Below are positions 24,901 through 39,900 of a stretch of 64,000 bases of DNA, piece by piece. The notes beneath the pieces were generated by a model. The model was not told the origin of the DNA. It saw only the letters and a list, made by a program, of their open reading frames with translations, and made no database searches. Position 1 is the first letter of the stretch, and every line of letters begins with the position of its first letter. Source of the stretch: Liolophura sinensis (Eukaryota > Mollusca > Polyplacophora > Chitonida > Chitonidae); the NCBI RefSeq assembly GCF_032854445.1, contig NC_088295.1, positions 1,862,501 to 1,926,500 of the forward strand. Direction: 5' to 3'. The position numbers and the translations under genes were made by a program.

Positions 24901-27900
24901 AGGTAGCGTTATATTTTGTTTCGTTTGACATTATTATTTCACTTATTTAGTAAATACAGGGATTTGAATGTTGAATCAATTTTTTAAAGTTCTCAAAACT
25001 TCTCAAAACTTTTGTCACTTGTTTCAGTTTGTGGTTAAATGCTATTTTAACACTTGCTATTTTAACACTCTTTCAGTAACTTACTATGACCTCAACATTT
25101 ACATCCCAGTGCTGTTGTTTAGATGTAGTAGATTGTTGTGCTGGGTGTAGCTGATCATCTGACATATTTATGACTGAGCTTATTTATTTCTCTCATTTCT
25201 TCATGTGATGTGAACAGCAAAACAAATCTATATGATATTTAATGGATAAATATTTCTTTCTTTAATGACTTTAAATTGATCACTTTTCATAAGAATTTTC
25301 TGTGGACGTGTGCTACATATATTAGACATTACTGTCATCCTCTTCAGTTTTGTGTAGCAGAATTTGTTGGTTTAATGTCCAGATCAAAGGTACTGTAATG
25401 TTTTAAATTTTGTACCCAGCATGCATTTCTTGAAGGCAGGTGTTAGAGCATACGTGGAAACTTGAGAACATACTACAGCATTTTTGAAAACATGATGAAA
25501 CAATTTTGAGAACACACTGCAGAACATACTATAGCAACTTTGAGAACATAGATGCATGACAGCAACTTTGGGAACATAATGCAGCACCTTTGAGAACATA
25601 TTACATGCATGCATCTTGAGAACATACTGTATATAGCAGCTTTCAGAACATATTGTATACATCAGCTTTCAGAACACACTATATTTAGCAGATTTTAGAA
25701 CATTACAGCAGCTTTGAGAACATATTGTGTACAGCAGCTTTGAGAACATACTGTGTGCAGCAGCTTTGAGAACATATTGTATACAGCAGCTTTGAGATCA
25801 TACTGTGAAGTACTTAATTTTTGCATGGAACTAATTTCTGCGGATTTCGGGGTCATTAATTTACTGCGAAAAATAATTCCAGCGAAAAAAATATCCAATA
25901 TTGAATCATGTACAGGTAGTAGTAATAATGAAATGAAATCTTTGCCAGGGTGGCCGGAGCTGCTCTAAGAAAGCCCGACAGGCCAGCTAAATTTTTTAAA
26001 CTCTGGTGCTAAGTTATGGTGGGTATAAAACAAAGTGGGAGTTTATTCATCTTTAGTTTGATCAATTTTCGCTATGCCCGTAAAGTGAAAGAAAAATAGA
26101 TACCAGCACGTGCTGGCTTCTAATGAATGTCGCTCTGATACATGCTATCCCATTGGCTGTGTCTCTCTTGTATGCAGCAACTATGAAACCTATGCTATCC
26201 CATTGGCTGTGTCTCTCTTGTATGCAGCAACTATGAAACCTATGCTATCCCATTGGCTGTGTCTCTCTTGTATGCAGCAACTATGAAACCTATGCTATCC
26301 CATTGGCTGTGTCTCTCTTGTATGCAGCAACTATGAAACCTATGCTATCCCATTGGCTGTGTCTCTCTTGTATGCAGCAACTATGAAACCCATGCTATCC
26401 CATTGGCTGTGTCTCTCTTGTATGCAGCAACTATGAAACCCATGCTATCCCATTGGCTGTGTCTCTCTTGTATGCAGCAACTATGAAACCCATGCCATCC
26501 CATTGGCTGTGTCTCTCCTGTGGTCCAGTGAATGAGCTTCTAACAACCTGTGAAGTGTGTACAACCATACAATGGCTGTTTGACAGCTATGGCAATGTTT
26601 GCATTTTCTGACCTGCTACAGAGGACGATTAAAACTGAAAACAATGCAAAACTTACCCTGTTGCTTGATAAAGAATGAGGGACTGGTGCCGATAATGGTG
26701 AATTCATATGTTTGGCATTGAACTGCTCAAAAGGTGACAGGTCACTTCGCCAGTTGTTTAAAAGCACTCATCAATGATTCGAAAAGAAGTGACACCTGTT
26801 TGAGTACTGCTTACGGTAGGTGCGCAAGTAATCTTCTCACATAATGATAATCCATCCCCCATTGTTTTAATCTGTGATCCAGATCATGAGGATTAGCAAC
26901 ACCGCAGGAAACAAAGGAGGATTAAAACCACCCATGATGATACCTGTTGTATGTGCTCGAATAATTTTGGCTATATTATATCTTGGAAAATTTTGTTTTT
27001 CAGTATACTCTTAAATACGCAAAAATTAATTCCTGCAAACATATTTTTGGAGAAAATCCGCGAAAATAAATTCCAGCGAAAAATAAGTACTTTACAGTAT
27101 TGTATAGTAGTAGGACATATTACAGTAGCTTTGAGAACATATTGTATACAGCAGCTTTGAGAGCACACTGTATACAGCAGATTTTAGGACATATTACAGC
27201 AGCTTTGAGAACATACTACATACTGAGAACATATTGTATACAGCAGCTTGGAGAACATATTGTATACAGCAGCTTTGAGAACATACTACATACAGCAGAT
27301 TTTAGGACATTACAGCAGCTTTGAGAACATACTACATACAGCAGCTTTGAGAACATACTACAACAACTTTGAGAACATACTACATACATGTACCTTGAGA
27401 ACATATTGTATGTAGCAGCTTTGAGAACATACTACATTTAGCAGCTTTGAGAACATACTACAGCAACTTTGAGAACACACTACATACAGCAGCTTTGAGA
27501 ACATACTACAACAACTTTGAGAACATACTATATACATGTACCTTGAGAACATATTGTATACAGCAGCTTTGAGAACATACTACATTTAGCAGCTTTGAGA
27601 ACATACTACAGTAGCTTTGAGAACATATTGTATACAGCAGCTTGGAGAACGTATTGTATACAGCAGCTTTGAGAACATACTACAACAACTTTGAGAACAT
27701 ACTACAGCGACTTTGAGAACATACTACATACATGTACCTTGGGAACATACTGTATGCAGCAACTATGAAACCTATTTTGTGATACACTCTATTTGTCGTT
27801 GACAGAAAATGGCAGAGATGGCTGAGGTAATAAACGCCAGAGAAAATAAACTGGTGCAGTTAAGCAAAGAAAACAACGATCTCCTTGAGGCTAACAGCAT

Positions 27901-30900
27901 TTTGCGCAAGTAAGTTATGATGTTACAATGTTTTCTGCAGATCTGACACCATACCAGTGTATAGCTATGATGTTATGATGTTTCCTGCAGAACTGATAGC
28001 ATACCAGTGTATAGCTATGGTGTTACGATGTTTCCTGCAGAGCTGATAGCATACCAGTGTATAGCTATGGTGTTACGATGTTTCCTGCAGAGCTGATATC
28101 ATACCAGTGTATAGCTATGGTGTTACGATGTTTCCTGCAGAGCTGATATCATACCAGTGTATAGCTATGGTGTTATGATGTTTCCTGCAGAACTGATAGC
28201 ATACCAGTGTATAGCTGTGGTGTTACGATGTTTCCTGCAGAACTGATAGCATACCAGTGTATAGCTGTGGTGTTATGATGTTTCCTGCAGAACTGATAGC
28301 ATACCAGTGTATAGCTGTGGTGTTACGATGTTTCCTGCAGAGCTGATAGCATACCAGTGTATAGCTATGGTGTTACGATGTTTCCTGCAGAGTTGATAGC
28401 ATACCAGTGTATAGCTATGGTGTTACGATGTTTCCTGCAGAAATGATAGCATACCAGTGTATAGCTATGGTGTTACGATGTTTCCTGCAGAGCTGATAGC
28501 ATACCAGTGTATAGCTATGGTGTTACGATGTTTCCTGCAGAAATGAGCTGATAGCATACCAGTGTATAGCTATGGTGTTACGATGTTTCCTGCAGAACTG
28601 ATAGCATACCAGTGTATAGCTATGGTGTTACAATGTTTCCTGCAGAATTGATAGCATACCAGTGTATAGCTATGGTGTTACGATGTTTCCTGCAGAACTG
28701 ATAGCATACCAGTGTATAGCTATGGTGTTACAATGTTTCCTGCAGAGCTGATAGCATACCAGTGTATAGCTATGGTGTTACGATGTTTCCTGCAGAAATG
28801 ATAGCATACCAGTGTATAGCTATGGTGTTACGATGTTTCCTGCAGAGCTGATAGCATACCAGTGTATAGCTATGGTGTTACGATGTTTCCTGCAGAAATG
28901 ATAGCATACCAGTGTATAGCTATGGTGTTACGATGTTTCCTGCAGAGCTGATAGCATACCAGTGTATAGCTATGGTGTTACGATGTTTCCTGCAGAACTG
29001 ATAGCATACCAGTGTATAGCTATGGTGTTACGATGTTTCCTGCAGAGCTGATAGCATACCAGTGTATGGCTATGGTGTTACGATGTTTCCTGCAGAACTG
29101 ATATCATACCAGTGCATAGCTATGGTGTTACGATGTTTCCTGCAGAACTGATAGCATACCAGTGTATAGCTATGGTGTTACAATGTTTCCTGCAGAATTG
29201 ATAGCATACCAGTGTATAGCTATGGTGTTGTGATGTTTCCTGCAGAACTGATAGCATACCATTGTATAGCTATGGTGTTACGATGTTTCCTGCAGAATTG
29301 ATAGCATACCAGTGTATAGCTATGGTGTTACGATGTTTCCTGCAGAGCTGATAGCATACCAGTGTATAGCTATGGTGTTACCATGTTTCCTGCAGAACTG
29401 ATAGCATACCAGTGTATAGCTATGGTGTTACAATGTTTCCTGCAGAATTGATAGCATACCAGTGTATAGCTATGGTGTTTTGATGTTTCCTGCAGAACTG
29501 ATAGCATACCAGTGTATAGCTATGGTGTTACGATGTTTCCTGCAGAGCTGATAGCATACCAGTGTATAGCTGTGGTGTTACGATGTTTCCTGCAGAACTG
29601 ATAGCATACCAGTGTATAGCTATGGTGTTACGATGTTTCCTGCAGAGCTGATAGCATACCAGGGTATAGCTATGGTGTTACGATGTTTCCTGCAGAGCTG
29701 ATAGCATACCAGTGTATGACTATGGTGTTACGATGTTTCCTGCAGAACTGATAGCATACCAGTGTATGGCTATGATGTTATGACGTTTCCTGCAGAATTG
29801 AGAGTATACCAGTGTATAGCTTTCCCAATAAAAGATATGTGTATAGTTAAATGTGCCAAAGGGCCGTCTTAGTCTTAGCCATCTAATGAGTTGTCATGGA
29901 ATAGTAACCTGCCCCTGATCATGAGGTCAGGGTTCAGCCGTAGTTTAAAGCCCTGAAATTTGGCGAGGTGCGATGTTCTTCCATGGGCTCTGCCTAGTTT
30001 TGTGCCATTCATGTATAATAAACATACATACACATATTGTGTTAAAAGTGACATATTCTTGAGTACAGCATAAGGATACACTGAACAAATCAAGTAAATA
30101 TGGATATGTCCCACAAAATCCCTTGATCTACATGTAAAAATGGCATTAAATTCCCTAGTTTGATGACAAGGCTCTTTCGATTTGTTTTAAATCAGCAATT
30201 AAAATTTAAGCATTATTTTGTGTGTTCTCTGCAGATGTCTAGTATTTAGCCACATGTGTACACTTCAGTGTATGTACATGTACAAGTGGCTTTTTTGTGT
30301 GTAAGATTACCCAACACCACATGTACAAGTGGCTTTTTTGTGTGTATGATTACCCAACACTACATTTACAAATGGTTCTTTTGTGTGTGTGATTACCCAA
30401 CACCACATGTACAAATGATTCTTTTGTGTGTGTGATTACCCAACACCACATGTACAAATGGTTCTTTTGTGTGTGTGATTACCCAACACTACATTTACAA
30501 ATGGTTCTTTTGTGTGTGTGATTACCCAACACTACATTTACAAATGGCTTTTTTGTGTGTGTGATTACCTAACACTGTACATGTACAAATGGCTGTTTGT
30601 GTGTGCGATTTCCCAACGTTGTACATGTACAATGGTTCTTTTGTGTGTGTGATTACCCAACACCACATGTACAAATGTTTTTTTTGTGTGTAAGATTACC
30701 CAACACTACATTTACAAATGGCTCTTTTGTGTGTGTGATTACCCAACACTACATTTACAAATGGCTTTTTTGTGTGTATGATTACCCAACACCACATTTT
30801 TTGTGTGTATGATTACCCAACACCACATTTACAAATGTTTTTTTGTGTGTGTGATTACCCAACACCACATGTACAAATGGCTGTTTTGTGTGTATGATTA

Positions 30901-33900
30901 CCCAACACCACACATACAAATGGCTTTTTTGTGTGTGTGATTACCCAACACCACATGTACAAATGGCTTTTTGTGTGTGTGATTACCCAACACCACATTT
31001 TTTGTGTGTATGATTACCAAACACCGTATGTACAAATGGCTGTTTTGTGTGTATGATTACCCAACACTGTACATGTACAATAAGCAGACTAGAAGTGACA
31101 TTTATAGTTTCAGTATATACCTGACACACCCCGTAATTGAGAGCGAAACACTTCTGTTTATTGGATTTCGAGTATAAATAGTAGTTTTGATCGTATTTTT
31201 ATCGATGATTACATTTTGATCTCTGTGATGTGTTTTGATCGTATTTTGATCAATGATTACGTTTTAATCATATGTGTGATGTGTTTTGATCGTATTTTGA
31301 TCGATGATTACATTTTAATCATCTGTGTGATGTGTTTTGATTGTATTTTGATCGATGATTACATTTTAATCATCTGTGTGATGTGTTTTGATCGTATTTT
31401 GATTGATGATTACATTTTAATTATCCCTGTGATGTGAAAATGTTATTTTATAGACGTCTAGTGTTCAAACCTGTCAACAGTAACTACTGAAGTGTAGTTG
31501 TTTCTGACATATTCATGATTTGTGTTCCTCCTGATCTGCATGATTTTCACCTGTAACCTGTCTTATTTCACATGTATAGTCAGCTGAAGCAGTCTGAAGA
31601 GGCACATGAGTTAGAGATGGAGGATGTGAATGCACTGACGGAGGAGTTCACCCAGAGACTGGGTGAGGCCGAGAGGAAGCTGCAGATATCATTAAAGGTG
31701 AGTCAGACAGGTGTCATCTAGGGGTCTGTGCATTCTACATTAGTAAACAGGTAACAATATTGATGTACTGTACTCATGTGCTCAAGTCTTCTGTATCACT
31801 TTTCTGTACCAGTGAATCTGACTGCCATAATGTTCATAGAGCAACAGTGCTGTTGCTTAGAGTTCAAACCCAGGTCTAGCTGGCTTTCTCTCTGGGCATA
31901 CATGGGAAGGTCTTCCAGCAACCTACGGATGGTCAATGGTTGTGGGAAAGGCATAAAATGCATTTCAGATAAATATGTAAATAATGTTTATGGTGAGTTA
32001 TGTGTGTGTGAGTATGGTTTTAACCAACAGTTACGTAAGTCTCAGGCTGTTTTAGGAAATTATGAAAGAAGCAATTCTCAGTTTCTTGACATTTTGTCAG
32101 TTAAAAGTATTAGTGTTCAGTTGGTGTTAATACATATGACAGGGAAGTTTTTGTTATGAACATAAACTCATTTTTAATGTGGTAAACCTTTAATATAATG
32201 ACTGTCTATCTAAGTTACATGTTTATAATAACAGTTAAATATAACAGTTAACAGTTAATAATACTGTTAAATAATAACAGTACATGTATAGTGTTACCTG
32301 TACCTGGAAACCTGTGGCTATTAAAATAAAATAGAGAAAGTTTAGGTTACTCGTACCATTACAGGAGAAAGAAAGTCTGAAGAAGCAGTTGGAGATTACT
32401 CAGGTGGAAATGGTGAAAAAGTAAGTGAAAATGGCTGCAAGACATGTGAAGGGATTTTTACCAGTGTCTCCAGTAATGTGGAAAATGTCAACAGTATCAT
32501 TGAAAAATGGAAAATGTCATTCAGTTAAATTTTTGAATAATAATTTAAAATTGATTGTGCCTTACATTTACTGAAACAAGTAATCATTAATTACTTAATC
32601 TACAATTCCCAACCCTCTGGATTGTACCTATTTGCAAAAGAATGTGTTTTTGTTTGAGGACCATGTTTTTCTTGTCGGGTGTGTGCTTTAACTGCATACT
32701 TCAAAGGGGCACTTTTGTAACTACACTGTACCTGTGGTTTGAAATTGTTGTTTTCTCTTTTGATAGTTTTGATATGGCTGATTATAGAATCTTCTGTGTT
32801 GAAATGAAACCTTGATAACTTACCATATTATTGTTCTTCCAGAGGGGACACCTCAAAATTCCAGAAAATGATGGCAGAGAAGGATGAACAAATACAAGAA
32901 TTGTTAGCAGAGGGTAAGTTGGTTTCTCTTATGACTTATTTACCCGCACCTGCAAAACAGAGACAGGATACATTTACAAACTTATGTGATTCTTATTCTG
33001 TTGTTTTTGGAGTTTTCCCAGGATTAGGATTTCTATTCTCTTGAATGAAAAGTAAAGCAGTTATAAACATTTTTGTAAAAGTGTGAAATTTGCATTCAGA
33101 CTAAGTCAGTAATAAAGTTCATGTGTACTGGATGGATGACATTGAAGAAGCAGAAGAATTACAGCTCCTATAACGTTGTCAGTGTCCCTCGTTGTGTTTT
33201 CTGTTTGTAGGAGAGAAACTGTCAAAACAACAGTTACAAGGGAGTACGATTATTAAAAAACTCCGCTCCAAAGAGAAAGAGACTGAGCAGCTGGTCAAGT
33301 CCCAAAAGTGAGTTGTCTGCCCCCAAGTAAAGTTCTGTCTGCAAATAGTTCCTTTATTGTAACGCAACTGAATTTTCTGTGTGTGTTAAAAAGTTGGCAA
33401 ACCTTGTTTCTAATTGAATGAAGTGGATGGTATAATACCATATGAGGTAGAGTGCTAGTGCAGCACAATGACCCAGCAGCCTTTCATCAATGCTCATGCT
33501 GGCTTCCTCTCTGTTCATACCTGGGAAGGTGTGTCAGCAAACTGGCTGTGGTTTTCCACTGAGGTCTGTGATTTCCTCTCACTATATTGCTGTATGGCGT
33601 TGTGTAAGTGAAATATTCTTGAGTTCAGCATACGCAGCGCTGCATTGCGCCATGACGGTGAGTTACGCGCAGCACTGCATTGTGCCGGGACAGAGTGTCA
33701 CGCACAGCGCTGCATTGCACCGTGACAGTGTGTCACGCGCAGTGCTGCATTGTGCCGTGACGCGCAGCTCTGCATTGCGTCGTGATGGTCTGTTACGTGC
33801 AGTGCTGCATTGTGCCGTGACGGTGTGTTACGCTCAGCGCTGCATTGTCATGTGTTACACACAACACTTCATTCTGTCGTGACAGTTTGTTACACACAAC

Positions 33901-36900
33901 ACTGCATTCTGTTGTGACAGTTTGTTACAGATAACATTGCATTCTGTTGTGACAGTTTGGTACAGATAGCATTGCATTCAGTTGTGACAGTTTGTTACAG
34001 ATAACATTGCATTCAGTTGTGACAGTTTGGTACAGATAACATTGCATTCTGTTGTGACAGTTTGGTACAGATAACATTGCATTCAGTTGTGACAGTTTGG
34101 TACAGATAACATTGCATTCAGTTGTGACAGTTTGGTACAGATAACATTGCATTCAGTTGTGACAGTTTGTCACAGATAACATTGCATTCTGTGATTATTA
34201 CAGACAAAAGCTGGAAGCTCAGAGTTCAGAGTTGCAACATCTGAAACTGGTTTTGGATTCAAAAGAAGACATGGAAAAGAAGCAGACAGGTGAAAATTAG
34301 GTCCACATGACCATCACATTGATCTAATATTGTCATAAATAAACAATGACTAAAACTACTGGAGGGGAGCGGGTGGTAGTCAAGTGGTAGTCAGGTGGTT
34401 AAATGTGCTTGTCTTTCCTTTGCTAGGACAGACGAGCACAGGTTCAGCCTTGTACAGGGAATTTATTGAGAAATAAGTCATAGACCTCCAGGGAAATCCA
34501 TGTTTGGAAAAGCTTGGAATTTAGAGTGGTTTGTGAACAGCATAAGATTGAATAAAAGATTTGGGAGATTAAGATATATGTAAATGTGACCTGTGTGTAT
34601 CTGCATTCCTCCCGTATGTACGGGAGTTTTTTATAGCGATTTGGGATAAAAGGTGAAGTTGAGAAGTCATTATTTTCCATCCACTTCAGGAAGAAATCTG
34701 CTAGCAAACCCACCTGGTATCCTCATAATATTGACAAGATGAAATGGAAATGAAATCATGGTAATTTGAAACTGAGTTGTTCATTTTCCAGATGCTATCA
34801 GTCAGTTGAACAATGCTGTACAGCGTCAGGAGAAGGAGATTGCCAGGCTAAAGGTTTGTGAGTTATCAGAACTGGTTAATACTGGTTAATAGTTGTACAT
34901 ACAGCTTGAACAGCTGTGTCATGACAGACTCCATCATGACATTACCTGTGTCATAACAGAATTCCTAACAGCAAACAGTGTGCTGGTCACACACCTTCAT
35001 TGCTTGAATGTGACCGTAGATGTGGGACAGCAAACCCTGAGGAAACCAGTGCTGGTCACGCACCTTCATTGCTTGAATGTGACAGTAGATGCAGGACAGC
35101 AAACAGTGACGAACACTCCCTACCTGTGAAAACATTGAAGAAAGACCACTCAAAAGAATCCTTAATTCTTTTCAAATTTTCTTTTCAAAATACCTTTCGT
35201 AGGAAATATGAAACATGTGTTTGTTAGTGCTCAGATCCTGATGTATTTGTGGTTTCCTACTATTAAAGTGAGCTGGTGCATTTCGTTCTGTGAAGTATAT
35301 TGTAAACAGGCTTTTTGTTGCGTAAAGGGAGGTGGAACCTTTTATAATCTGACTGTAGCTACATGTAAGTCTCCTGTCCTGTTAGTGCAGGATAGGAAGT
35401 ATGAAAACACTTATAAATAGTGTTTCCTGTTTGGTATGAGTGAACACCCATTAGACATGGTCCCTGATCGCCTGTCCAAGCTGGTCTGACTGAGTGAGAC
35501 TGATGGCGTCGTTGTTGTAGGCTGAGCTAGATGATAACCAAGAGAAGATACGAGGGATGCAGACTGCGCTTGACACCTCCTACAAGTAAGTCATTTTCAC
35601 TGAAACCTTTCTGATGTCTGAAACTTTCTCTGTCAAGATCCAGTGCTGGCAAGATAATGGTAAACGATGAATGAAGCTGTTCCGATAAATGTTTGGTTTG
35701 ATTGAGATACTCTTATGTTGATGTCTGATGTTCATTGTGTTCTGTGTGTGTCTATCAGGGAGATCGCTGAGCTGCACCGCGCTAATGCAGCCAAAGACAG
35801 CCAGGCGCAGGAAGTGGCAGTGAGTGCAGAGATGCAGGCGCGTGAGGAACTGCGCTTAACAGTGGAGCGTGAAAATCAGCGCTACCAACTGGAGAAGGAA
35901 GGCCTTATCATGCAGGTGGTTATTTATTTATGTGCTCAAGAAATTGTTCACTTTTTTGACCACAGTGAGCTTTATGAGGGAAAGATACCAGAGTTTTCCT
36001 TCACCATGTAACTGAAAACCTGACTTACAGTAAGTGACCTAAAGTTTTGCACATGGGTTACCATCATTTACTTTCGCACGACCTGAGCTGGCGTCAAAGA
36101 TGACACAAGAGATTGATTAACCCCCGGCCCGTTTCATTATCCAGCATGGCACTTGGCAGCTCTAGTTGCTAATTCTCACCCATGAATGAAATTGAAGAAA
36201 GTATTAAGACATGCGATGAGTATTTCAAACCTTTAAATCCCAAACACTGTAGAAAACAATGACCAGGCCAAACAAGGAATGTACATGCATATTGTACACT
36301 GCAGAAGAACTGATTATTCGGGTTAGGCCTACCTGGAAGTTACCTCACTCCGTTATCTGGTGAACGGTTGTCTGCTGAGAGCCCTCATGCAATGAAAATG
36401 TGTACAAATGTATATCACCGGCCCGGATAGCACATTTGGTAGAGCATCCGCTTCGGGAGCGGTAGATCCAAGGTCAATCCTGGGTCAAGTCACACGTAAG
36501 ACTTTAAAAGAGGAAGTTGTGGCTTCCTCGCTTGGCGTTCATTATGGATGAGATAGTGCAACGACTGGTTGACTCGTATCAGTATAATGGCTTGGGCGGG
36601 GAGGCTTACTTGCCTTCGGTAAGTCGTCTCAGTGAAGCAGCACTAGATAAAAGAGCGGTGGAAATCCGTCCTGCAACAGGGAGGGTACATTACATGCACC
36701 CGTCATCGTCATATGACTGAAAAATTGTTGAGCACGACGTTAAACCCCAATCACTCACTCACTCACAAATGTATTTCAGCTAAAAACGAATTTCACTGAG
36801 AAATAACTGTCATCAGCTTCCATATCCATGCAATTGCAAATTAGTATCTCAGTCTACACGCACATTTTGTTTCTTTATAGTCTGAACTGTCCTCCTATTG

Positions 36901-39900
36901 CAGAAGAGTTCGTTTTCCCACGTTTTTATATCGGGAACATCCCATTAAACATAGAAAACATACTCCATGCAAGCTTTCCGAAAACTACCTCTGTTTACTT
37001 TACCCCTTTCGGTAGCACTGTGTCAGAGTCCTGCATATCAGGAGATAAGATTGTCATTACATTAGGAGTTCACACAACACCATCACTGTCTTTATAAACA
37101 AAATGTTTAATTTATGATTTCCTTCATACAGTTTTGACCAGACGTGATTTACGTGTTTCCAGCGACAGATAAGATTATTATTCCCCAAAATTGGGGGGAT
37201 CGATGGGTAGATAAGTGGAAATTTTGAGTTCTGTTATTGTAATTGGCTTGTATCTACATGTAGATAAAACCAGTCACGAAAATTTCATCTGAGCTCACTC
37301 AATTAAGTATTAAGTAAATTAAGTATTCATGTTTATGAAATATGGGCAGAAGTTCAAATTTCATATGTGTGCAAATTAAGGACAAGAAATGTATAACTGC
37401 AGTGGGGCAAATGCACATGTGTAGGTGTCGCATTGGTTGCAATTTGACATCTTCATTTCGTCTGCAGGTAGGCCTGGTGTGCATGTGTTGATTCACAGTA
37501 TGCTAAAGTCTGCTACAGCTTTGTATACAAAGAGCCCTGCAGTATAAAAATGGATATTTGACATGACACTCCGCATGGGCAAAGTCACGGTTTATCTGCT
37601 CAGAGTTTTTTTCCCCAAATTCCCATTTATCACAAAATATTATAATAAAACAATCAACCTGTTGCAAAGTGCACGTACTAAAATTATTATGATTAAAACT
37701 GAGGAAAACATGAACTGTTGGTGGTAGAAGCATAGACTTACTGCTCAGTGAAGCGTGAGCTTATTTAACACATTCTTGAACTGTCATTATAATCCCCCTG
37801 ACCACCTGATGCTCTCCTGTGGCACACAGCCAGTAAGAATCAATGCAATGAATCATGGGATACACTTTCCGAGTCCCAAGACGAAACTTTAGGTCATTTA
37901 CCAAAGGCTAAAGACGGCCAAGTCAGGAAAAGCCTGAATTTCAGATCAGTCAAGGTCTTACAAACTGTAGGGAGTCAGCTGTTTAACAGCCTCAGTGTCA
38001 TACATTTTACTGAACCTCCTCTCAAAAATGTGCAACGTTGTACATGTTTTGACTGGCCCCGATTGTGTCCGCTTCGGGAGTAGTAGATTCCCGTGTCACA
38101 CCTAAGACCTTAAAAGAGGAAGTTGTGACTTGCTGGCTTGGCGTTCAGCGTAAAGGGGATAGTACAACGACTGGTTGACACGTATCAGTATAATGGCTTG
38201 GGCAGGGCAGCTTACTTGCCTTCGGTAAGCTGTTTCAGTGAAGCAGCACTGGATAAAAGAGCGGTGGAAATCCATCCTGCAACAGGGAGGCACATTACAT
38301 ACACCCTAAGGATTCCTTTGTCATCATATGACTGAAAAATTGTTAAGTGCGACGTTAAATCCCAAGTACATGTGTTGTGTTTTACAGGACGTTATCATTT
38401 GTCTGTTCAATGCGTGAAATTCTGATTTTGAGCAAAGCGGTTTAATTGTTGTAAACTTATAAATGTTCCAATGTGCAATAAATTTATAACGTGAACTTGT
38501 TGGCAGATTGAAGACTTAAGGATCAGTTTGTCGCGTATGGAGAAGGAGCATGGGAGGAGAGAGGACATGTTGAGACAGGAAATCTCTGACTTACAACAGG
38601 TAATAACTGATGGTCAGTCTCAAGTATCTAGACATCACCATGAAGATCAGGAAGAGAGTCAACTGATTTCAGGTCAAAACCAGTTTTTGGTATAGAAGTA
38701 TGACCTAACATGCAAAACTTTTGTGGCTTGGATTCTGTGGAATAACTGTAACAGTGTTCAAGAAAATGTTACTGTGAATGTGACAGTTTGAATGATGTTG
38801 AATTCTGTGAACTAGCTTGTAAATGCTGCTCTTTTGTTGTTGTTGTATTCAGAGGTTACAGGAAGATGAGGCCAGAAACCAGGAGCTCACTCAGTCTGTT
38901 ACCTCAGGTATGGTGTAATTGTGTCACTAGGGCGCCGTACTCAGGTATGGTGTAATTGTGTCACTAGGGGCCGTATTCAGGTCTGGTGTAATTGTGTCAC
39001 TATGGGGCCGTACTCAGGTATGGTGTAATTGTGTCACTAGGGGGCCGTACTCAGGTATGGTGTAATTGTGTCACTAGGGGGCCATACACAGGTATGGTGT
39101 AATTGTATCACTAGGGGGCCGTACTCCGGTATGGTGTAATTGTGTCACTAGGGGCCGTACTCCGGTATGATGTAATTGTGTCACAAGGGGGCCGTACTCA
39201 GGTATGGTGTAATTGTGTCACTAGGGGGCGTTCTCAGGTATGGGTGTAATTGTGTCACTAGGGGGCCGTACTCAGGTATGGTATGGTGTAATTGTGTCAC
39301 TAGGGGGCCGTACTCAGGTATGGTGTAATTGTGTCACTAGGGGGCCATACTCAGGTATGGTGTAATTGTGTAACTAGGGGCAGTACTCAGGTATGGTGTA
39401 ATTGTGTCACTAGGGGGCTGTTCTCATGTATGGTGTAATTTTGTCACAAGGGGGCCGTACTCAGGTATGGTGTAAAACTGTACTCTGGCACAGGTATACA
39501 ACATAATGATGGATTTAAAATAAAATGTATTTTAAGTCTAGATCCTGTGAACAGTAACAGAAGCAAACAATCACACAACAAGTCAGGGACCTTGGTTTGT
39601 CAACAGTGTCAATAATCACATGGTTATAACTGTTATGGAAAAGCTTTGGGGTTATCAGTATTTATAACAGTGTCGCCCATAAAATATAACAAGGTGGCTT
39701 CTGACAATAGTGAGTAGTCACAAATTTAAATAAAATAATGAGCTAATTGTTTCACTTGTTACCATAGTACCAGGGTTTCGTGACCAAATAATGGCGAACT
39801 TTTAAATGTTGCACAGCCATTACGTGTTCTATTACATAACACTACATTGTGTTCATTCTTGAGGACAATTTAGATTTATTGTTATTGCAAGTAAAAAGAG

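Noticed and set aside
31776-32159. 127-codon plus-strand frame between exons 6 and 7
   Set aside because: Runs through a dispersed repeat fragment. TMF1 phases join exon 6 to exon 7 directly without it.
34366-34450. tRNA-like sequence (gtagtcaggtggttaaatgt ... acaggttcagcc)
   Set aside because: A- and B-box-like strings occur at roughly tRNA spacing, but no acceptor or anticodon stem pairs. Too weak to list.
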